Assembly (NCBI GenBank): GCA_024234635.1
Contig: JACKNX010000014.1
Span: 1 to 64,000, forward strand
Direction of reading: 5' to 3'
Source of the DNA: Pseudomonadales bacterium
GTDB taxonomy: Bacteria > Pseudomonadota > Gammaproteobacteria > Pseudomonadales > Azotimanducaceae
Length of the DNA: 64,000 nt
Each line of letters opens with the position of its first letter. Position 1 is the first letter of the stretch. Under the pieces are notes generated by a model that worked only from the letters and a program-made list of their open reading frames with translations, searched no databases and had not been told where the DNA came from. A program made the position numbers and the translations under genes. This document shows, piece after piece, positions 27,615 through 36,187 of the stretch.

Positions 27615-27696
27615 GCCTAAGGGGTGGCCGAGAGGCCTGAGACGCGCATGCGGACCCTTTGAACCTGATCCGGATCGTACCGGCGGAGGGATAGGC
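27615..27696 (+). promoter_or_regulatory. TPP riboswitch (THI element)
   Basis: The conserved aptamer is clear: GGGGTGGCC, CTGAGA, GGACCCTTTGAACCTGATC, GGATCGTACC and GGCGGAGGGATAGG. P1 is GCCTA at 27615-27619 with TAGGC at 27692-27696. Downstream, GGCTCCTTGG at 27707-27716 can pair with CCGAGG at 27731-27736 and AGCC at 27738-27741. This hides the GAGG ribosome binding site and reaches the ATG at 27743. This fits control at translation initiation: bound thiamine pyrophosphate should shut off the TonB receptor gene. Confidence 0.93.
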
Positions 27697-27742
27697 GACG
27701 AGAGTCGGCTCCTTGGGCACCCGCAGAACTCCGAGGTAGCCC

Positions 27743-29791
27743 ATGCAGCGTTTTCTTCCCTGTTCCCTCCCGATCTCCCTCGTACTGGTTGTTGCCCTCG
27801 CTTCCGATGCCCAGGCGCTGCCCGACATGGAGGAAATTGTCGTTCGCGGCGAACTACGGGACGAGGGCCTGATGAAGGTCGCCGCCAGCGTCACCGTGCA
27901 GCGACCGGATGCGCGACGTGACGTGGTGGCGCATCTGGACGAGATGCTTGGCCGCACGGTGAACGTGAACTTTGCCTCCGGCGCAAGCCGTGGCCGGTAC
28001 TTCCAGATTCGCGGTATCGGTGAAACGGGGCAGTTTGCGGAACCGCTCAATGCCTCCGTGGGTACCGTCCTCGATGGCGTGGATCTGAGTGGTGTGGCCG
28101 GCGCCGCCACCACGTATGACCTGGAGCAGGTGGAAATCTTCCGTGGTCCACAGGGTACGCTGTACGGCGCCAACGCGCTCGCGGGCCTGATCAACCTCGT
28201 CAGTGCCGCACCGACGGAGACGCTGTACCTGCGAGCGGATGTGGATGCCGCCAACTACGACGGCCGCGGCGTCGGTGGTGTCCTCTCCGGGCCGATTGCT
28301 GAGAGCTTCGCGTTCCGTCTGGCGGCGTACAACCATCGCGATGATGGTTTCCTGAAGAACGACTTTCTCGGCCGGGATGATACCAACCGACGGGATGAAA
28401 CCACCCTGCGATCGCGTGTCGACTGGACGGGAGAGCATGCTGACGCACGTCTGACGCTTGGTTATGTCGATGTGGACAACGGTTACGATGCGTTTTCGCT
28501 GGACAACAACCGGCACACGCTGTCCGACGAACCCGGTCAGGATACGCAGCGCACCGTGTACGGCAGTCTCGTGATGAATCTGGAACCGTTGCCGGAGCAT
28601 GCGCTGACGGTGACGCTGGGCCATGCTGGTTCGCGTGTTGACTACGGCTACGACGAAGACTGGACCTACGTGGGTTTCCATCCGGACGGCTACTCGTCCA
28701 CCGATGACTACCGCCGCGACTGGGAAACGTCCAGCGCGGACATCCGGCTGGTTTCGCCGGCAGCGAATGCCACGCGCTGGGTAGCCGGCCTGTATGCACT
28801 GCACCAGGAGGTTGATCTCGCGCGTAGCTACACGTTCCTGCCGGCGCCGTACGCATCGCAGTACGATGTCGACCGGCTTGCGGTCTACGGCGAAGTTGCC
28901 CATGACTTCACGGACAGGCTGTCCGTGAGGGTGGGGCTGCGGGGCGAGCGACACAAAGCGGATTTCGACGATTCGGAAGGCGTCAGCGCCTCGCCACGCG
29001 ACACCATGCTGGGTGGCCGACTGGTCATGGAATATGCGCTCGACCAGCTGCTGACCTATGGTGCGCTCACGCGCGGCTACAAGGCAGGCGGGTTCAATAC
29101 CAGCGGCACGCTCGATGCGGACCTGCGTTCGTTTGATCCGGAGTCCCTGTGGAATCTCGAACTCGGGCTCAAGGGCGAGCTGGCTGATGGTCGCGTCTCC
29201 CTTCGTGCCGCGGCATTCTGGATGGAGCGACGCGATGTGCAGATCGATACCTCGATCGTGCGTGTCCGGCCCGACAACAGCGCCGAGTTCATCGATTACG
29301 TCGGCAATGCGGCTGAAGGGTTCAATCGCGGTATCGAGCTCGAGATCGACTGGCAGATCCTGGAGACGTTGCGGGCTGAAATGGCACTGGGTTTGCTGGA
29401 TACGCAGTACGACAAGTTCGTAAACGGCGCTGGCGAGCGCCTCGACGGGCGCCGACAGGCGCACGCGCCAGGGTACCAGTACTTCGCCGCCCTGGAGTAC
29501 CGACCCCGGGCGCGCTGGTTTCTGCGCGCGGAGCTGGAAGGCAGGGACGCGTTCTATTTTTCCGACAGCCACGGTGTCAAGTCACCGTCGTCGGATCTCC
29601 TGAACGCTTCCGCGGGCTATGAGGCGGCGCACTGGAAGCTTGCCGTATGGGCACGCAATCTCACCGGTGAGAAAACACAGACCCGCGGTTTTTTCTTTGG
29701 CAACGACCCGCGGGACGGATATACCGGGCGCGCATTCGTGCAGCTCGGCGAACCACGCCGCGTTGGACTGACACTGACCCTGGAAATGTAG
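27743..29791 (+). CDS. TonB-dependent outer membrane receptor, predicted thiamine-related uptake
   Basis: A 682-residue TonB-dependent receptor. The signal peptide ends in SDAQA; the TonB box EEIVVRGE follows near the mature N-terminus. The plug domain contains FQIRGIGE and VEIFRGPQGTLYGANALAG, and the C-terminal barrel ends with the strand EPRRVGLTLTLEM. It is the only gene behind the TPP riboswitch, and riboswitch control by thiamine pyrophosphate is known for receptors thought to import thiamine or its precursors. No inner-membrane thiamine transporter or thi gene lies next to it. The exact ligand is inference from the switch alone. Confidence 0.9.
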   Translation: MQRFLPCSLPISLVLVVALASDAQALPDMEEIVVRGELRDEGLMKVAASVTVQRPDARRDVVAHLDEMLGRTVNVNFASGASRGRYFQIRGIGETGQFAEPLNASVGTVLDGVDLSGVAGAATTYDLEQVEIFRGPQGTLYGANALAGLINLVSAAPTETLYLRADVDAANYDGRGVGGVLSGPIAESFAFRLAAYNHRDDGFLKNDFLGRDDTNRRDETTLRSRVDWTGEHADARLTLGYVDVDNGYDAFSLDNNRHTLSDEPGQDTQRTVYGSLVMNLEPLPEHALTVTLGHAGSRVDYGYDEDWTYVGFHPDGYSSTDDYRRDWETSSADIRLVSPAANATRWVAGLYALHQEVDLARSYTFLPAPYASQYDVDRLAVYGEVAHDFTDRLSVRVGLRGERHKADFDDSEGVSASPRDTMLGGRLVMEYALDQLLTYGALTRGYKAGGFNTSGTLDADLRSFDPESLWNLELGLKGELADGRVSLRAAAFWMERRDVQIDTSIVRVRPDNSAEFIDYVGNAAEGFNRGIELEIDWQILETLRAEMALGLLDTQYDKFVNGAGERLDGRRQAHAPGYQYFAALEYRPRARWFLRAELEGRDAFYFSDSHGVKSPSSDLLNASAGYEAAHWKLAVWARNLTGEKTQTRGFFFGNDPRDGYTGRAFVQLGEPRRVGLTLTLEM

Positions 29792-29800
29792 GCCGCCGGA

Positions 29801-30514
29801 TCAGTTGCCGTCGGAAGGTGCGCTGACCACTGGCTTGTCTGCCTGTTCAAGCTTCACCAGGTGATCCACCACGGCCAGTGACAGCTTGCGTCCAACCTCC
29901 ATTTTCACCAGGTACTTGCCACCGACGACCAGCGTCGGCACTCCGCTAACCTGGAACTTGCGCTGCGTGTCCTGCAGGCGAGCAGTGGCGCGGCGGATGG
30001 TCGGTGAGTTGAACGTGGCCAGGAATTCGTCGCGCGTGGCGCCGTGCCCGTCCACGAAATCGGCAAGTGCTTCCACTGTGTTGAAGACCTTGCCCTGATC
30101 GTGCAGCGCGCGGAATAGTCGTTCGTGGTTGTCGTCCAGAATATCCATCGCCTCGAAAGTGAGATAGGCCTGTGCCAGTGTCGCCCACGCCGGGCTGAAA
30201 TCCACGGGCTGACGCTTGAAGCGCACTGCATCGGTCTGCCGGCCGCGCCAGTCTTCGATCAGGGGATCGAACTGGTAGCAGTGCACACAGGCGTAGGAGA
30301 AGAACTCCATGACCTCCACCGGCTCACCGGGTGTGTGCGCCACGGACGGATCGAGCACCGTGTAGTGCTCCCCCTCGGTGATCTCCCCCACGGTGGCGCC
30401 GGTGCTGTACAGCAGCCCGTAGATGGCAACCGCGGCAACGACGATGAGCACAAAGGCGATGATGCCGTGCCGCAGGCGGATGATGTTGGCGGGCGCGTGT
30501 TCTTTGCTGCTCAT
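29801..30514 (-). CDS. dsbA: Membrane-anchored DsbA-like thiol:disulfide oxidoreductase
   Basis: A 237-residue DsbA-like protein that should introduce or shuffle disulfides in exported proteins. A short cytoplasmic stretch precedes one uncleaved membrane segment (about 17-37). The active site is C76-V-H-C79 in FFSYACVHCYQF, rather than the CPHC of E. coli DsbA, and the cis-proline loop is SGVPTLVV. The gene is convergent with the TonB receptor gene, nine bases apart. The Val at the second active-site position may shift the redox potential. Confidence 0.88.
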   Translation of the reverse strand: MSSKEHAPANIIRLRHGIIAFVLIVVAAVAIYGLLYSTGATVGEITEGEHYTVLDPSVAHTPGEPVEVMEFFSYACVHCYQFDPLIEDWRGRQTDAVRFKRQPVDFSPAWATLAQAYLTFEAMDILDDNHERLFRALHDQGKVFNTVEALADFVDGHGATRDEFLATFNSPTIRRATARLQDTQRKFQVSGVPTLVVGGKYLVKMEVGRKLSLAVVDHLVKLEQADKPVVSAPSDGN

Positions 30515-30584
30515 GAAGTCCCCGGATGCCGGTTGATCGTTGGGCCAATGTCTTGGCGGCCTGGCGTCCGGTTATACTTGCCGC

Positions 30585-30854
30585 ATGAGCGAGCGTTATC
30601 AACTGTTCAAATTCGACAGCTGCCCCTTCTGTCAGCGGGTACTCCGGTTTCTGGCCGAACATCCCATGCCGGTGGTGCTGCGTGATATCCACCGCGATCC
30701 GCAGGCCTGGCGGGAGCTGGCGACGGGCGGCGGCGACACGATGGTTCCGTGCCTGCGAATCGAGGACGACACCGGCGTGCGGTGGCTCTACGAGTCGCTC
30801 GACATCATTGCCTACCTTCAGGGCAGGTTGTCAGCAGACCAGGTCGCTTCCTGA
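30585..30854 (+). CDS. Glutaredoxin-like protein
   Basis: An 89-residue glutaredoxin/GST-N-type thioredoxin fold with the dithiol motif CPFC in FKFDSCPFCQRVL and the VPCL segment carrying the cis-proline (TMVPCLRIE). It likely reduces disulfides or glutathione mixed disulfides in the cytoplasm. TATACT at 30573-30578 ends six bases before the ATG, so the message may be leaderless. The last 24 bases overlap the end of the convergent lipoprotein gene. Confidence 0.85.
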   Translation: MSERYQLFKFDSCPFCQRVLRFLAEHPMPVVLRDIHRDPQAWRELATGGGDTMVPCLRIEDDTGVRWLYESLDIIAYLQGRLSADQVAS

Positions 30855-31214
30855 AACCAGGGCGTGCCCGGTGGCGGTTCGGGTGAGGGTGCCGCGCATC
30901 AGTACTTCCTGACCGTTGCAGCGCTCCACCCGGGTGCGGTCCGCGTCCGGCGTGAACTGCACCGGCAGGGCGAAGCGCTCGCCGCGACGGGCCGCATGAT
31001 CCTTCTGGAAGAATAGGGTGCCACCGCCGTTGGTGGGGTCGAGCGTCAGGTAACCGTAGCTGGCGACGGATTTCTCCTCGTACGCCGATGGAAACATCAC
31101 CAGATCGATGACCGAAACGCGGCCGTCAGCGGGCGGCACGTACTGCTGGGTGCAGGCTACCGGCAGCAACAGCCAGAAAAGGTGCCTCCCGAGGCGCTGA
31201 ATGCGGTGGTCCAT
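30831..31214 (-). CDS. Hypothetical lipoprotein
   Basis: A 127-residue predicted lipoprotein. The N-terminal segment RLGRHLFWLLLPVAC ends at a lipobox cysteine (LPVAC). The mature part (from TQQYVPPADGRVS) is beta-rich, and the protein ends in a cysteine with a second one in ERCNGQE, so a disulfide is possible. No family is recognised. Its 3-prime end overlaps that of the glutaredoxin gene. Confidence 0.65.
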   Translation of the reverse strand: MDHRIQRLGRHLFWLLLPVACTQQYVPPADGRVSVIDLVMFPSAYEEKSVASYGYLTLDPTNGGGTLFFQKDHAARRGERFALPVQFTPDADRTRVERCNGQEVLMRGTLTRTATGHALVSGSDLVC

Positions 31215-31303
31215 CCCCTTTTATCCCCCTGAAATGACGACGAATTGGCGGGCGCATTGTCGTTGCGGCGAGCATTGTAGTGTGCCGGCCCGCGGCTCGC
31301 GAA

Positions 31304-31600
31304 TCAGCGTTGGGAGGACGACAGGGCGGATTCCAGCCGGGTGCGTACTTCGTCTGACGACAACAACCGGATTTCCACCTGTTTGCGCGGGGAGCCGTGA
31401 CCAGCCAGCACGGACACCGATCCTGGTGGCACATCCAGCACCTGGGCCAACAGCGCGATGAGCGCCGCGTTGGCTTTGCCTTTCTCCGCGGGCGCGCTGA
31501 TCCGAACCCGCAGTACGTCCCCCAGCCACCCGGCGAGTTCGCTGCGCGCAGCCCCTGGCACGACTTTAACGGCCAGCTTCGTTCCGTTGGTGTTCCGCAC
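31304..31600 (-). CDS. DUF167 (YggU-like) family protein
   Basis: A 98-residue protein of the DUF167/YggU family. Conserved parts are LAVKVVPGAARSEL, VRISAPAEKGKANAALIALL and the C-terminal RKQVEIRLL. The start is placed at a GTG (31600) preceded by GGGAG and GCAGGG; this gives the usual family length of about 100. Longer in-frame extensions run into the dispersed repeat and are not believed. The biochemical role of the family is unknown. Confidence 0.82.
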   Translation of the reverse strand: MRNTNGTKLAVKVVPGAARSELAGWLGDVLRVRISAPAEKGKANAALIALLAQVLDVPPGSVSVLAGHGSPRKQVEIRLLSSDEVRTRLESALSSSQR

Positions 31601-31672
31601 GATCCCTGCTGACTCCCCTGTGGCTGGATACTCCGGTGCATGCGCCTGGAGCGGCTTACCCCGCACATTAGC

Positions 31673-31919
31673 AGGATGCTGAAAAAGTCCCTCCTGGACT
31701 TGTTTCAGCGGTCGGCGGCTTGCCCGACTCGCGCGCAATGCAGCGTCTTCCGCTGCATTCGGTGGGCCAGCCATCCCTGGCTGGCTTCCCAGGCTGCTTT
31801 TTCAGCAGCCTCTCATGGAACGAAGTTCCATGCGCGACAGCACTGGCAATCGTAACGTGGCCAGCTCTCATGGAACGAAGTTCCATGCGCGACAGCGCTG
31901 GCAATCGCAACGTGGCCCC
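31673..31919 (+). repeat. Dispersed hairpin repeat, copy 2 (full element B plus two inverted copies of element A)
   Basis: Element B (31673-31811, 139 bp) has imperfect terminal inverted repeats AGGATGCTGAAAAAG and CTTTTTCAGCAGCCT (14 of 15 match). It contains a chain of internal hairpins, for example AATGCAGCG with CGCTGCATT and GCCAGCC with GGCTGGC. Two tandem copies of element A in reverse orientation follow (about 31812-31866 and 31867-31919), each with the hairpin GGAACGAAGTTCC. It fills the gap between DUF167 and an amidohydrolase gene. Confidence 0.85.
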
Positions 31920-32093
31920 TCGTCAGGCGAGCGTGCGCGTCCAATCCACCTTTTCCACCGCGCGGCTCCGGGGCCCGAGCCGCGCGCGGGCCTTGTGCGG
32001 GTGGGCAGGGGAGACTGCCACCCGACCAAGCCGCTATCATCGGAGCCAGGCAGGCGAGGCGTCGGGGAAAGCGCCGTCAACAAGGGGGAGCGC

Positions 32094-33086
32094 ATGTCCA
32101 TTCACACCGCGGGCACCATTGATGTGCACGCGCACGCTGTTCTGGAAGTCACCATGGGCGCGGCGGGTCACTATGGTCCGGAGCTGGGATATGAGGAGAA
32201 ACCACGCTTCCGGGTAGGCGGCTACGAACTGCACGGCGTGCGCTACCGGGGCAGTCCGTTCATGGAGATCGACCTCCGCCTGGCGGCAATGGCGGCGGCG
32301 GGCATCGACTATCAGGTGTTGTCGCCGAACCCGCTGTCCTACTTCCACTTCATCGAAGCCGACGCGGCGCTGCGCTATTGCCGCATCCACAATGATGCTC
32401 TGGCCGCACAGGTGGCGCCGCACGGCGACCGGCTGGCCGCGTTCGCTGCCGTGCCCATGCAGGACATCGACCTCGCGATTGCTGAAACGCGGCGTGCGGT
32501 GACCGAACTCGGCATGCTGGGGCCGTATATCGGTACCGACTTCGGGAGACCGCTGGATGACCCGTCGATGGACCGGTTCTACGCCGCACTGGTTGATCTG
32601 GACGTGCCGCTGTTCATCCACCCCGCCCCGGCGGGCATCGACGGGCCGGCGGGAGATGCCAACCTCCGCGGCTACGATCTCGACATCATCGTCGGCTTCT
32701 CGGGTCAGGAGACCATTGCCGTGTGCCGGCTGATCTACGGCGGTGTGCTCGAACGGCACCCAGGGCTGGACGTGTGCATCAGTCATGGTGGCGGGTTTAC
32801 CGGCTTTGCCTTCGGGCGCATGGCCATGGCGGCGCGCAAGCGGCCATGGGCGAGCGAAGCGCTGCGCCGGGATGGTGCGTTTGAAGCCCTGTTAAACCGC
32901 CTGTGGTTCGATGTGCACGTGCACTCGGACGAGTCACTGGCGCTCCTGAAGCGGCACGTGAATACGGACCACCTCGTCTTTGGGACCAATTTCGCGGGCT
33001 GGGACCAACAGGCCGGCAATGTGCGCGACGAGGCAGTGCCCTATACGGACAATGCGCGACGGCTGCTGCGTGCAGGCCAGCGCTGA
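32094..33086 (+). CDS. Amidohydrolase_2 family protein (ACMSD-like decarboxylase/hydrolase)
   Basis: A 330-residue TIM-barrel metal enzyme of the amidohydrolase-2 group, which includes aminocarboxymuconate-semialdehyde decarboxylase and OH-DDVA hydrolases. The metal motif is H12-A-H14 in TIDVHAHA; further markers are PLFIHPAP, CISHGGGFTGF and FGTNFAGWD. These enzymes act on ring-cleavage or beta-keto/aromatic acids. AAGGGGGAG precedes the ATG at 32094. It heads a six-gene run with SnoaL, Rieske, amidohydrolase and two SDR genes, suggesting catabolism of a cyclic compound. Confidence 0.85.
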   Translation: MSIHTAGTIDVHAHAVLEVTMGAAGHYGPELGYEEKPRFRVGGYELHGVRYRGSPFMEIDLRLAAMAAAGIDYQVLSPNPLSYFHFIEADAALRYCRIHNDALAAQVAPHGDRLAAFAAVPMQDIDLAIAETRRAVTELGMLGPYIGTDFGRPLDDPSMDRFYAALVDLDVPLFIHPAPAGIDGPAGDANLRGYDLDIIVGFSGQETIAVCRLIYGGVLERHPGLDVCISHGGGFTGFAFGRMAMAARKRPWASEALRRDGAFEALLNRLWFDVHVHSDESLALLKRHVNTDHLVFGTNFAGWDQQAGNVRDEAVPYTDNARRLLRAGQR

Positions 33087-33112
33087 TCAGCAATTCAGAG
33101 GAGAGAGATCGC

Positions 33113-33673
33113 ATGACAGACCTCGAAAAACTCGCGGCCCGGCTGGATCGCCTGGAATCGAAGGACGCCATCCGTAACCTTGTGACCGCGTATGCCATCG
33201 CCTGCGATGAACATGATATTCCGCGACTGGCGGATCTGTTTACGGAAGATGCCGACTTTGGCTCACCCAACGGCAAGATGGTGTCCAGCGGCCGCGAAGC
33301 GATTCGCGAGATGTTCATCAACACCTTTCGCATCCGTGGTCCGGCGTTTCACTGGACGCACGATGTCACGGTGACGATTGATGCAGGGGACCCGGACCGC
33401 GCGACGGGGTTGGTGTACAGCCATGCTGAAACCACACCCAACGGCGTGGTCAGTATTGCCGCAATGAAGTACCACGATACCTATCGCCGCGAGGCGGGCG
33501 TCTGGCGCATCGCGTCGCGCCAGATACAGTTCCTCTACTATGTGCCATACGCGAAATACGGCGAGGCGCTGACCTCAACCAATCGGGTGCTGATGGGCGG
33601 CGACCTCATACCGGCGGATTATCCGGAGTCCCTGCCGGCATGGCAGGAGTACGCACGGACGCATCTGTCGTGA
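33113..33673 (+). CDS. SnoaL-like / nuclear transport factor 2 fold protein
   Basis: A 186-residue SnoaL_4-type protein. The N-terminal helix LEKLAARLDRLESKDAIRNL leads into the alpha+beta cone fold with HDIPRLADLFTEDADF, and later YHDTYRREAGVWRIASRQI. Such proteins act as small dehydratases or isomerases, or as oxygenase helper subunits, in catabolic clusters. GAGGAGAGAG before the ATG is a strong ribosome binding site. Its stop overlaps the Rieske oxygenase start, so stoichiometric co-expression is likely. Confidence 0.85.
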   Translation: MTDLEKLAARLDRLESKDAIRNLVTAYAIACDEHDIPRLADLFTEDADFGSPNGKMVSSGREAIREMFINTFRIRGPAFHWTHDVTVTIDAGDPDRATGLVYSHAETTPNGVVSIAAMKYHDTYRREAGVWRIASRQIQFLYYVPYAKYGEALTSTNRVLMGGDLIPADYPESLPAWQEYARTHLS

Positions 33674-34839
33674 ACGTGCGCACGAACGCCCACATGCTTG
33701 CGCTCGCGCGCCGCGCGCTGCATCACCAGCAGGCCGGTACTACGGATCAGGCGGCGGCAGTGCTCGAACTGCCGGTGGCCATGTACACGGACCCGACGCG
33801 CTACCGGCACGAAATCCAGCGCGTGTTTCGCGAACTGCCGATGGGCGTGGCGCTCAGTCTGGAACTGCCGGGACCGGGCAGCTATCGGGCGCTCAACATC
33901 ATGGATGTACCCGTACTGATCGTGCGGGGCGGCGACGGTGTGGTGCGCGCCTTCCTGAATGTCTGCCGACATCGCGGGGCACAGGTGTGCGCGGATGGCA
34001 GCGGTACGGCGCGGGTGTTTTCCTGTCCGTATCACGCGTGGGTGTATGACCAGAAAGGCCAGCTCACCGGCCGCTACGGCGCCGATTCGTTTGGCGAGAT
34101 CGACGTGGACCGCTATGGGCTCGTGCCGCTGGCATGCGCCGAGGCGCACGGCGTGATCTGGGCCATGCTGACGCCGCATCGGACGTTCGACATCAACCGC
34201 TGGCTGGGTGGCATGGGCGAGCAGCTCGATACGCTGAAACTGGATACGTGGCATCTGTACACCCAGCGTGATATTCCCGGCCCGGGCTGGAAAGTCACGA
34301 TGGACGGGTACCTGGAGTCCTATCACCACAACCTGGTGCACCCGAAAACGGTGGGGCAGTACACCGTGGGCAACCTGCTGGTCCTCGATACGTGGGGACC
34401 GCACCAGCGATTGACGTTTGGCCGCAAGTCGCTGCCCGAACTCCTCGAACAACCGGAGTCGGCATGGGAGCCGGATGTGCATATCCGCCTCATTCATTCC
34501 TGTTTTCCGAATCTTTCCCTGTCCGGAATCCTTGGCGACCACTGCCTGGTGAGTCAGATCTTTCCCGGTCCGACGCCGGAGACCACAATTACCCGGCAGA
34601 CCGTGCTCGTGGCCAGGCAACCTGAAACGGACGCGGAAAAGGCGGCGACGGAGGCATTCAGTGCGCTGACGCTGAAGGCAGTGGAAGAGGAGGACTACGG
34701 CATCGGTTTCGGTATTCAGAAGGCCGTGCACGCTGGCGCCAACGAGCACTTCCTGATTGGTCGCAATGAACCCGCCATCCAGAACTATCACCGGTGGGTT
34801 GCGTATTTCGCGCGTGCCAACGCCGGCACCGAGTGGTGA
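33670..34839 (+). CDS. Rieske non-heme iron aromatic ring-hydroxylating oxygenase, large subunit
   Basis: A 389-residue oxygenase. The Rieske [2Fe-2S] site is C99-R-H101 in NVCRHRGAQV with C119 and H122 in SCPYHAW. The mononuclear iron site is H219 and H224 in DGYLESYHHNLVH. It should hydroxylate an aromatic or cyclic substrate with electrons from a separate reductase, which is not encoded nearby. The start GTG at 33670 overlaps the SnoaL stop by four bases. The adjacent SnoaL-fold protein could take the place of the small subunit of alpha-beta oxygenases. That pairing is inference. Confidence 0.9.
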   Translation: MNVRTNAHMLALARRALHHQQAGTTDQAAAVLELPVAMYTDPTRYRHEIQRVFRELPMGVALSLELPGPGSYRALNIMDVPVLIVRGGDGVVRAFLNVCRHRGAQVCADGSGTARVFSCPYHAWVYDQKGQLTGRYGADSFGEIDVDRYGLVPLACAEAHGVIWAMLTPHRTFDINRWLGGMGEQLDTLKLDTWHLYTQRDIPGPGWKVTMDGYLESYHHNLVHPKTVGQYTVGNLLVLDTWGPHQRLTFGRKSLPELLEQPESAWEPDVHIRLIHSCFPNLSLSGILGDHCLVSQIFPGPTPETTITRQTVLVARQPETDAEKAATEAFSALTLKAVEEEDYGIGFGIQKAVHAGANEHFLIGRNEPAIQNYHRWVAYFARANAGTEW

Positions 34840-34849
34840 GGGGGTAGCC

Positions 34850-36166
34850 GTGGGTACGCTTCTCATCACGGGCGGTCGCGTAGTGGACGGACTGGGAAAC
34901 ACACCGTTCAACGCGGACGTGCTGGTGCGCGATGGTCGCATCGAGGCGGTTGGCAGCGGACTGGAAGCCCCGCCCGATACGCAGCGCATCGACGCCAGCG
35001 GGCTGACGGTGATGCCCGGGCTGATCGACGCCCACTGTCATATCACCTTCGATGAAGTGTCCTCCAATGACGAACTGTTCTTTCACCGTCGGGAGGGCCT
35101 GTCTGCCATCGTCGCGGCGACGAACGCGCGGAAAGTCCTGCAGGCAGGGGTTACGGGCATCATGGATGCTGATTCGCTGTTCGATCTCGGGGTCGACCTG
35201 CGCGATGCCATCGAGGCCGGTATCGTCCCTGGTCCGCGCATGTCCACAGGCGGTAATGCACTGTTCACGTCCGTTGGCGGCACCGCTGGACGGCTCGTGC
35301 CGGATACCGGCCGCATCGGCTACGGCAAGGTGCTGGGCAGCAAGGCGGAAATCGTTCAGGAAGTACGCCGGCAGATCAAGATCGGCGTCGATTGGGTGAA
35401 GGTGCATGTTACCGGACTCATCCCCCGTCAGCGTATCCGTGGCGAGGTCAAGGTGTGGACACTGGATGAGCTGCGCCTGGTCGCGGATACGGCGCATGAA
35501 CTCGGTATTCCCGTTGTCGGCCACTGCCGGGGAGCGGACAGTATCCGGGATACGGCGGTCGCCGGATTCGACATGATCCTGCACGCCACCTATATGGACG
35601 ACGAGGCGCTGGAGGCGGTAGCCGGGCGAGGCATTCCCATTGTTCCGACGTTCACCTTCCAGGCCAATCTGCTGGACTTTGGTGAGCGCATAGGCGCTTC
35701 CGCGGAACTGCGCGAGATCTTCCGCCGCGAAATTGCCGACAGCGCGGTCATGTTGCAGCGTGCCCGTGCCGCCGGCGTACCGCTGCTTTGCGGCACGGAG
35801 AGCGGATTCTCCATCACCCCGTACGGTGACTGGCACTGGCGTGAACTGGAGGTGTTCGTGCGTGAACTGGGGTATACGCCGCTGGAAGCCATTCGCGCGG
35901 CAACCAGCGACAATGCGTTTTCGCTGCGCATGGCGGGGCAGACCGGTGCGGTGGAAGCGGGACGGCTCGCCGACCTGCTGATCATCGATGGCGATGTCGC
36001 CCAGGACATTACGGTGCTGGGCGACCGGTCCCGGATCCGCCACGTGTTTCTGGGTGGCAGCCAGGTAGATCTCACGCCGCCGCCACCACGGCGGGATCCC
36101 GGTGGCTGGCGTGTCTCGCACTATGGCAACGCGATTCTGCGTCGTGACGTCGCGTACGGTGGCTGA
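34850..36166 (+). CDS. Imidazolonepropionase-like amidohydrolase
   Basis: A 438-residue amidohydrolase-superfamily enzyme. The N-terminal composite domain (LLITGGRVVDGLGNTPFNAD) precedes the metal motif DAHCHITFD. Later blocks are WVKVHVTGLIPRQ (metal-bridging lysine position), VVGHCRGADS, LHATYMDDEAL and LLCGTESGFSITPYG. It resembles the prolidase/imidazolonepropionase-like group acting on C-N bonds. The GTG at 34850 has GAGGGGG upstream and begins ten bases after the Rieske stop, making it part of the same operon. Confidence 0.85.
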   Translation: MGTLLITGGRVVDGLGNTPFNADVLVRDGRIEAVGSGLEAPPDTQRIDASGLTVMPGLIDAHCHITFDEVSSNDELFFHRREGLSAIVAATNARKVLQAGVTGIMDADSLFDLGVDLRDAIEAGIVPGPRMSTGGNALFTSVGGTAGRLVPDTGRIGYGKVLGSKAEIVQEVRRQIKIGVDWVKVHVTGLIPRQRIRGEVKVWTLDELRLVADTAHELGIPVVGHCRGADSIRDTAVAGFDMILHATYMDDEALEAVAGRGIPIVPTFTFQANLLDFGERIGASAELREIFRREIADSAVMLQRARAAGVPLLCGTESGFSITPYGDWHWRELEVFVRELGYTPLEAIRAATSDNAFSLRMAGQTGAVEAGRLADLLIIDGDVAQDITVLGDRSRIRHVFLGGSQVDLTPPPPRRDPGGWRVSHYGNAILRRDVAYGG

Positions 36167-36187
36167 GGCAGCACGGAGGGCGGCGGC

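Noticed and set aside
27592..27724. A 9-bp inverted repeat (GCGGGTGCC 27592-27600, GGCACCCGC 27716-27724) bracketing the riboswitch as a possible outer stem
   Set aside because: The predicted transcript starts near 27614, so the left arm would not be in the RNA. The right arm falls in the loop of the sequestering stem. Probably coincidence unless a start upstream of 27592 is shown.
31601..32093. Long in-frame extensions of the DUF167 and amidohydrolase genes into the gap
   Set aside because: They would translate the dispersed repeats. Family homology and ribosome binding sites support starts at 31600 (minus) and 32094 (plus).
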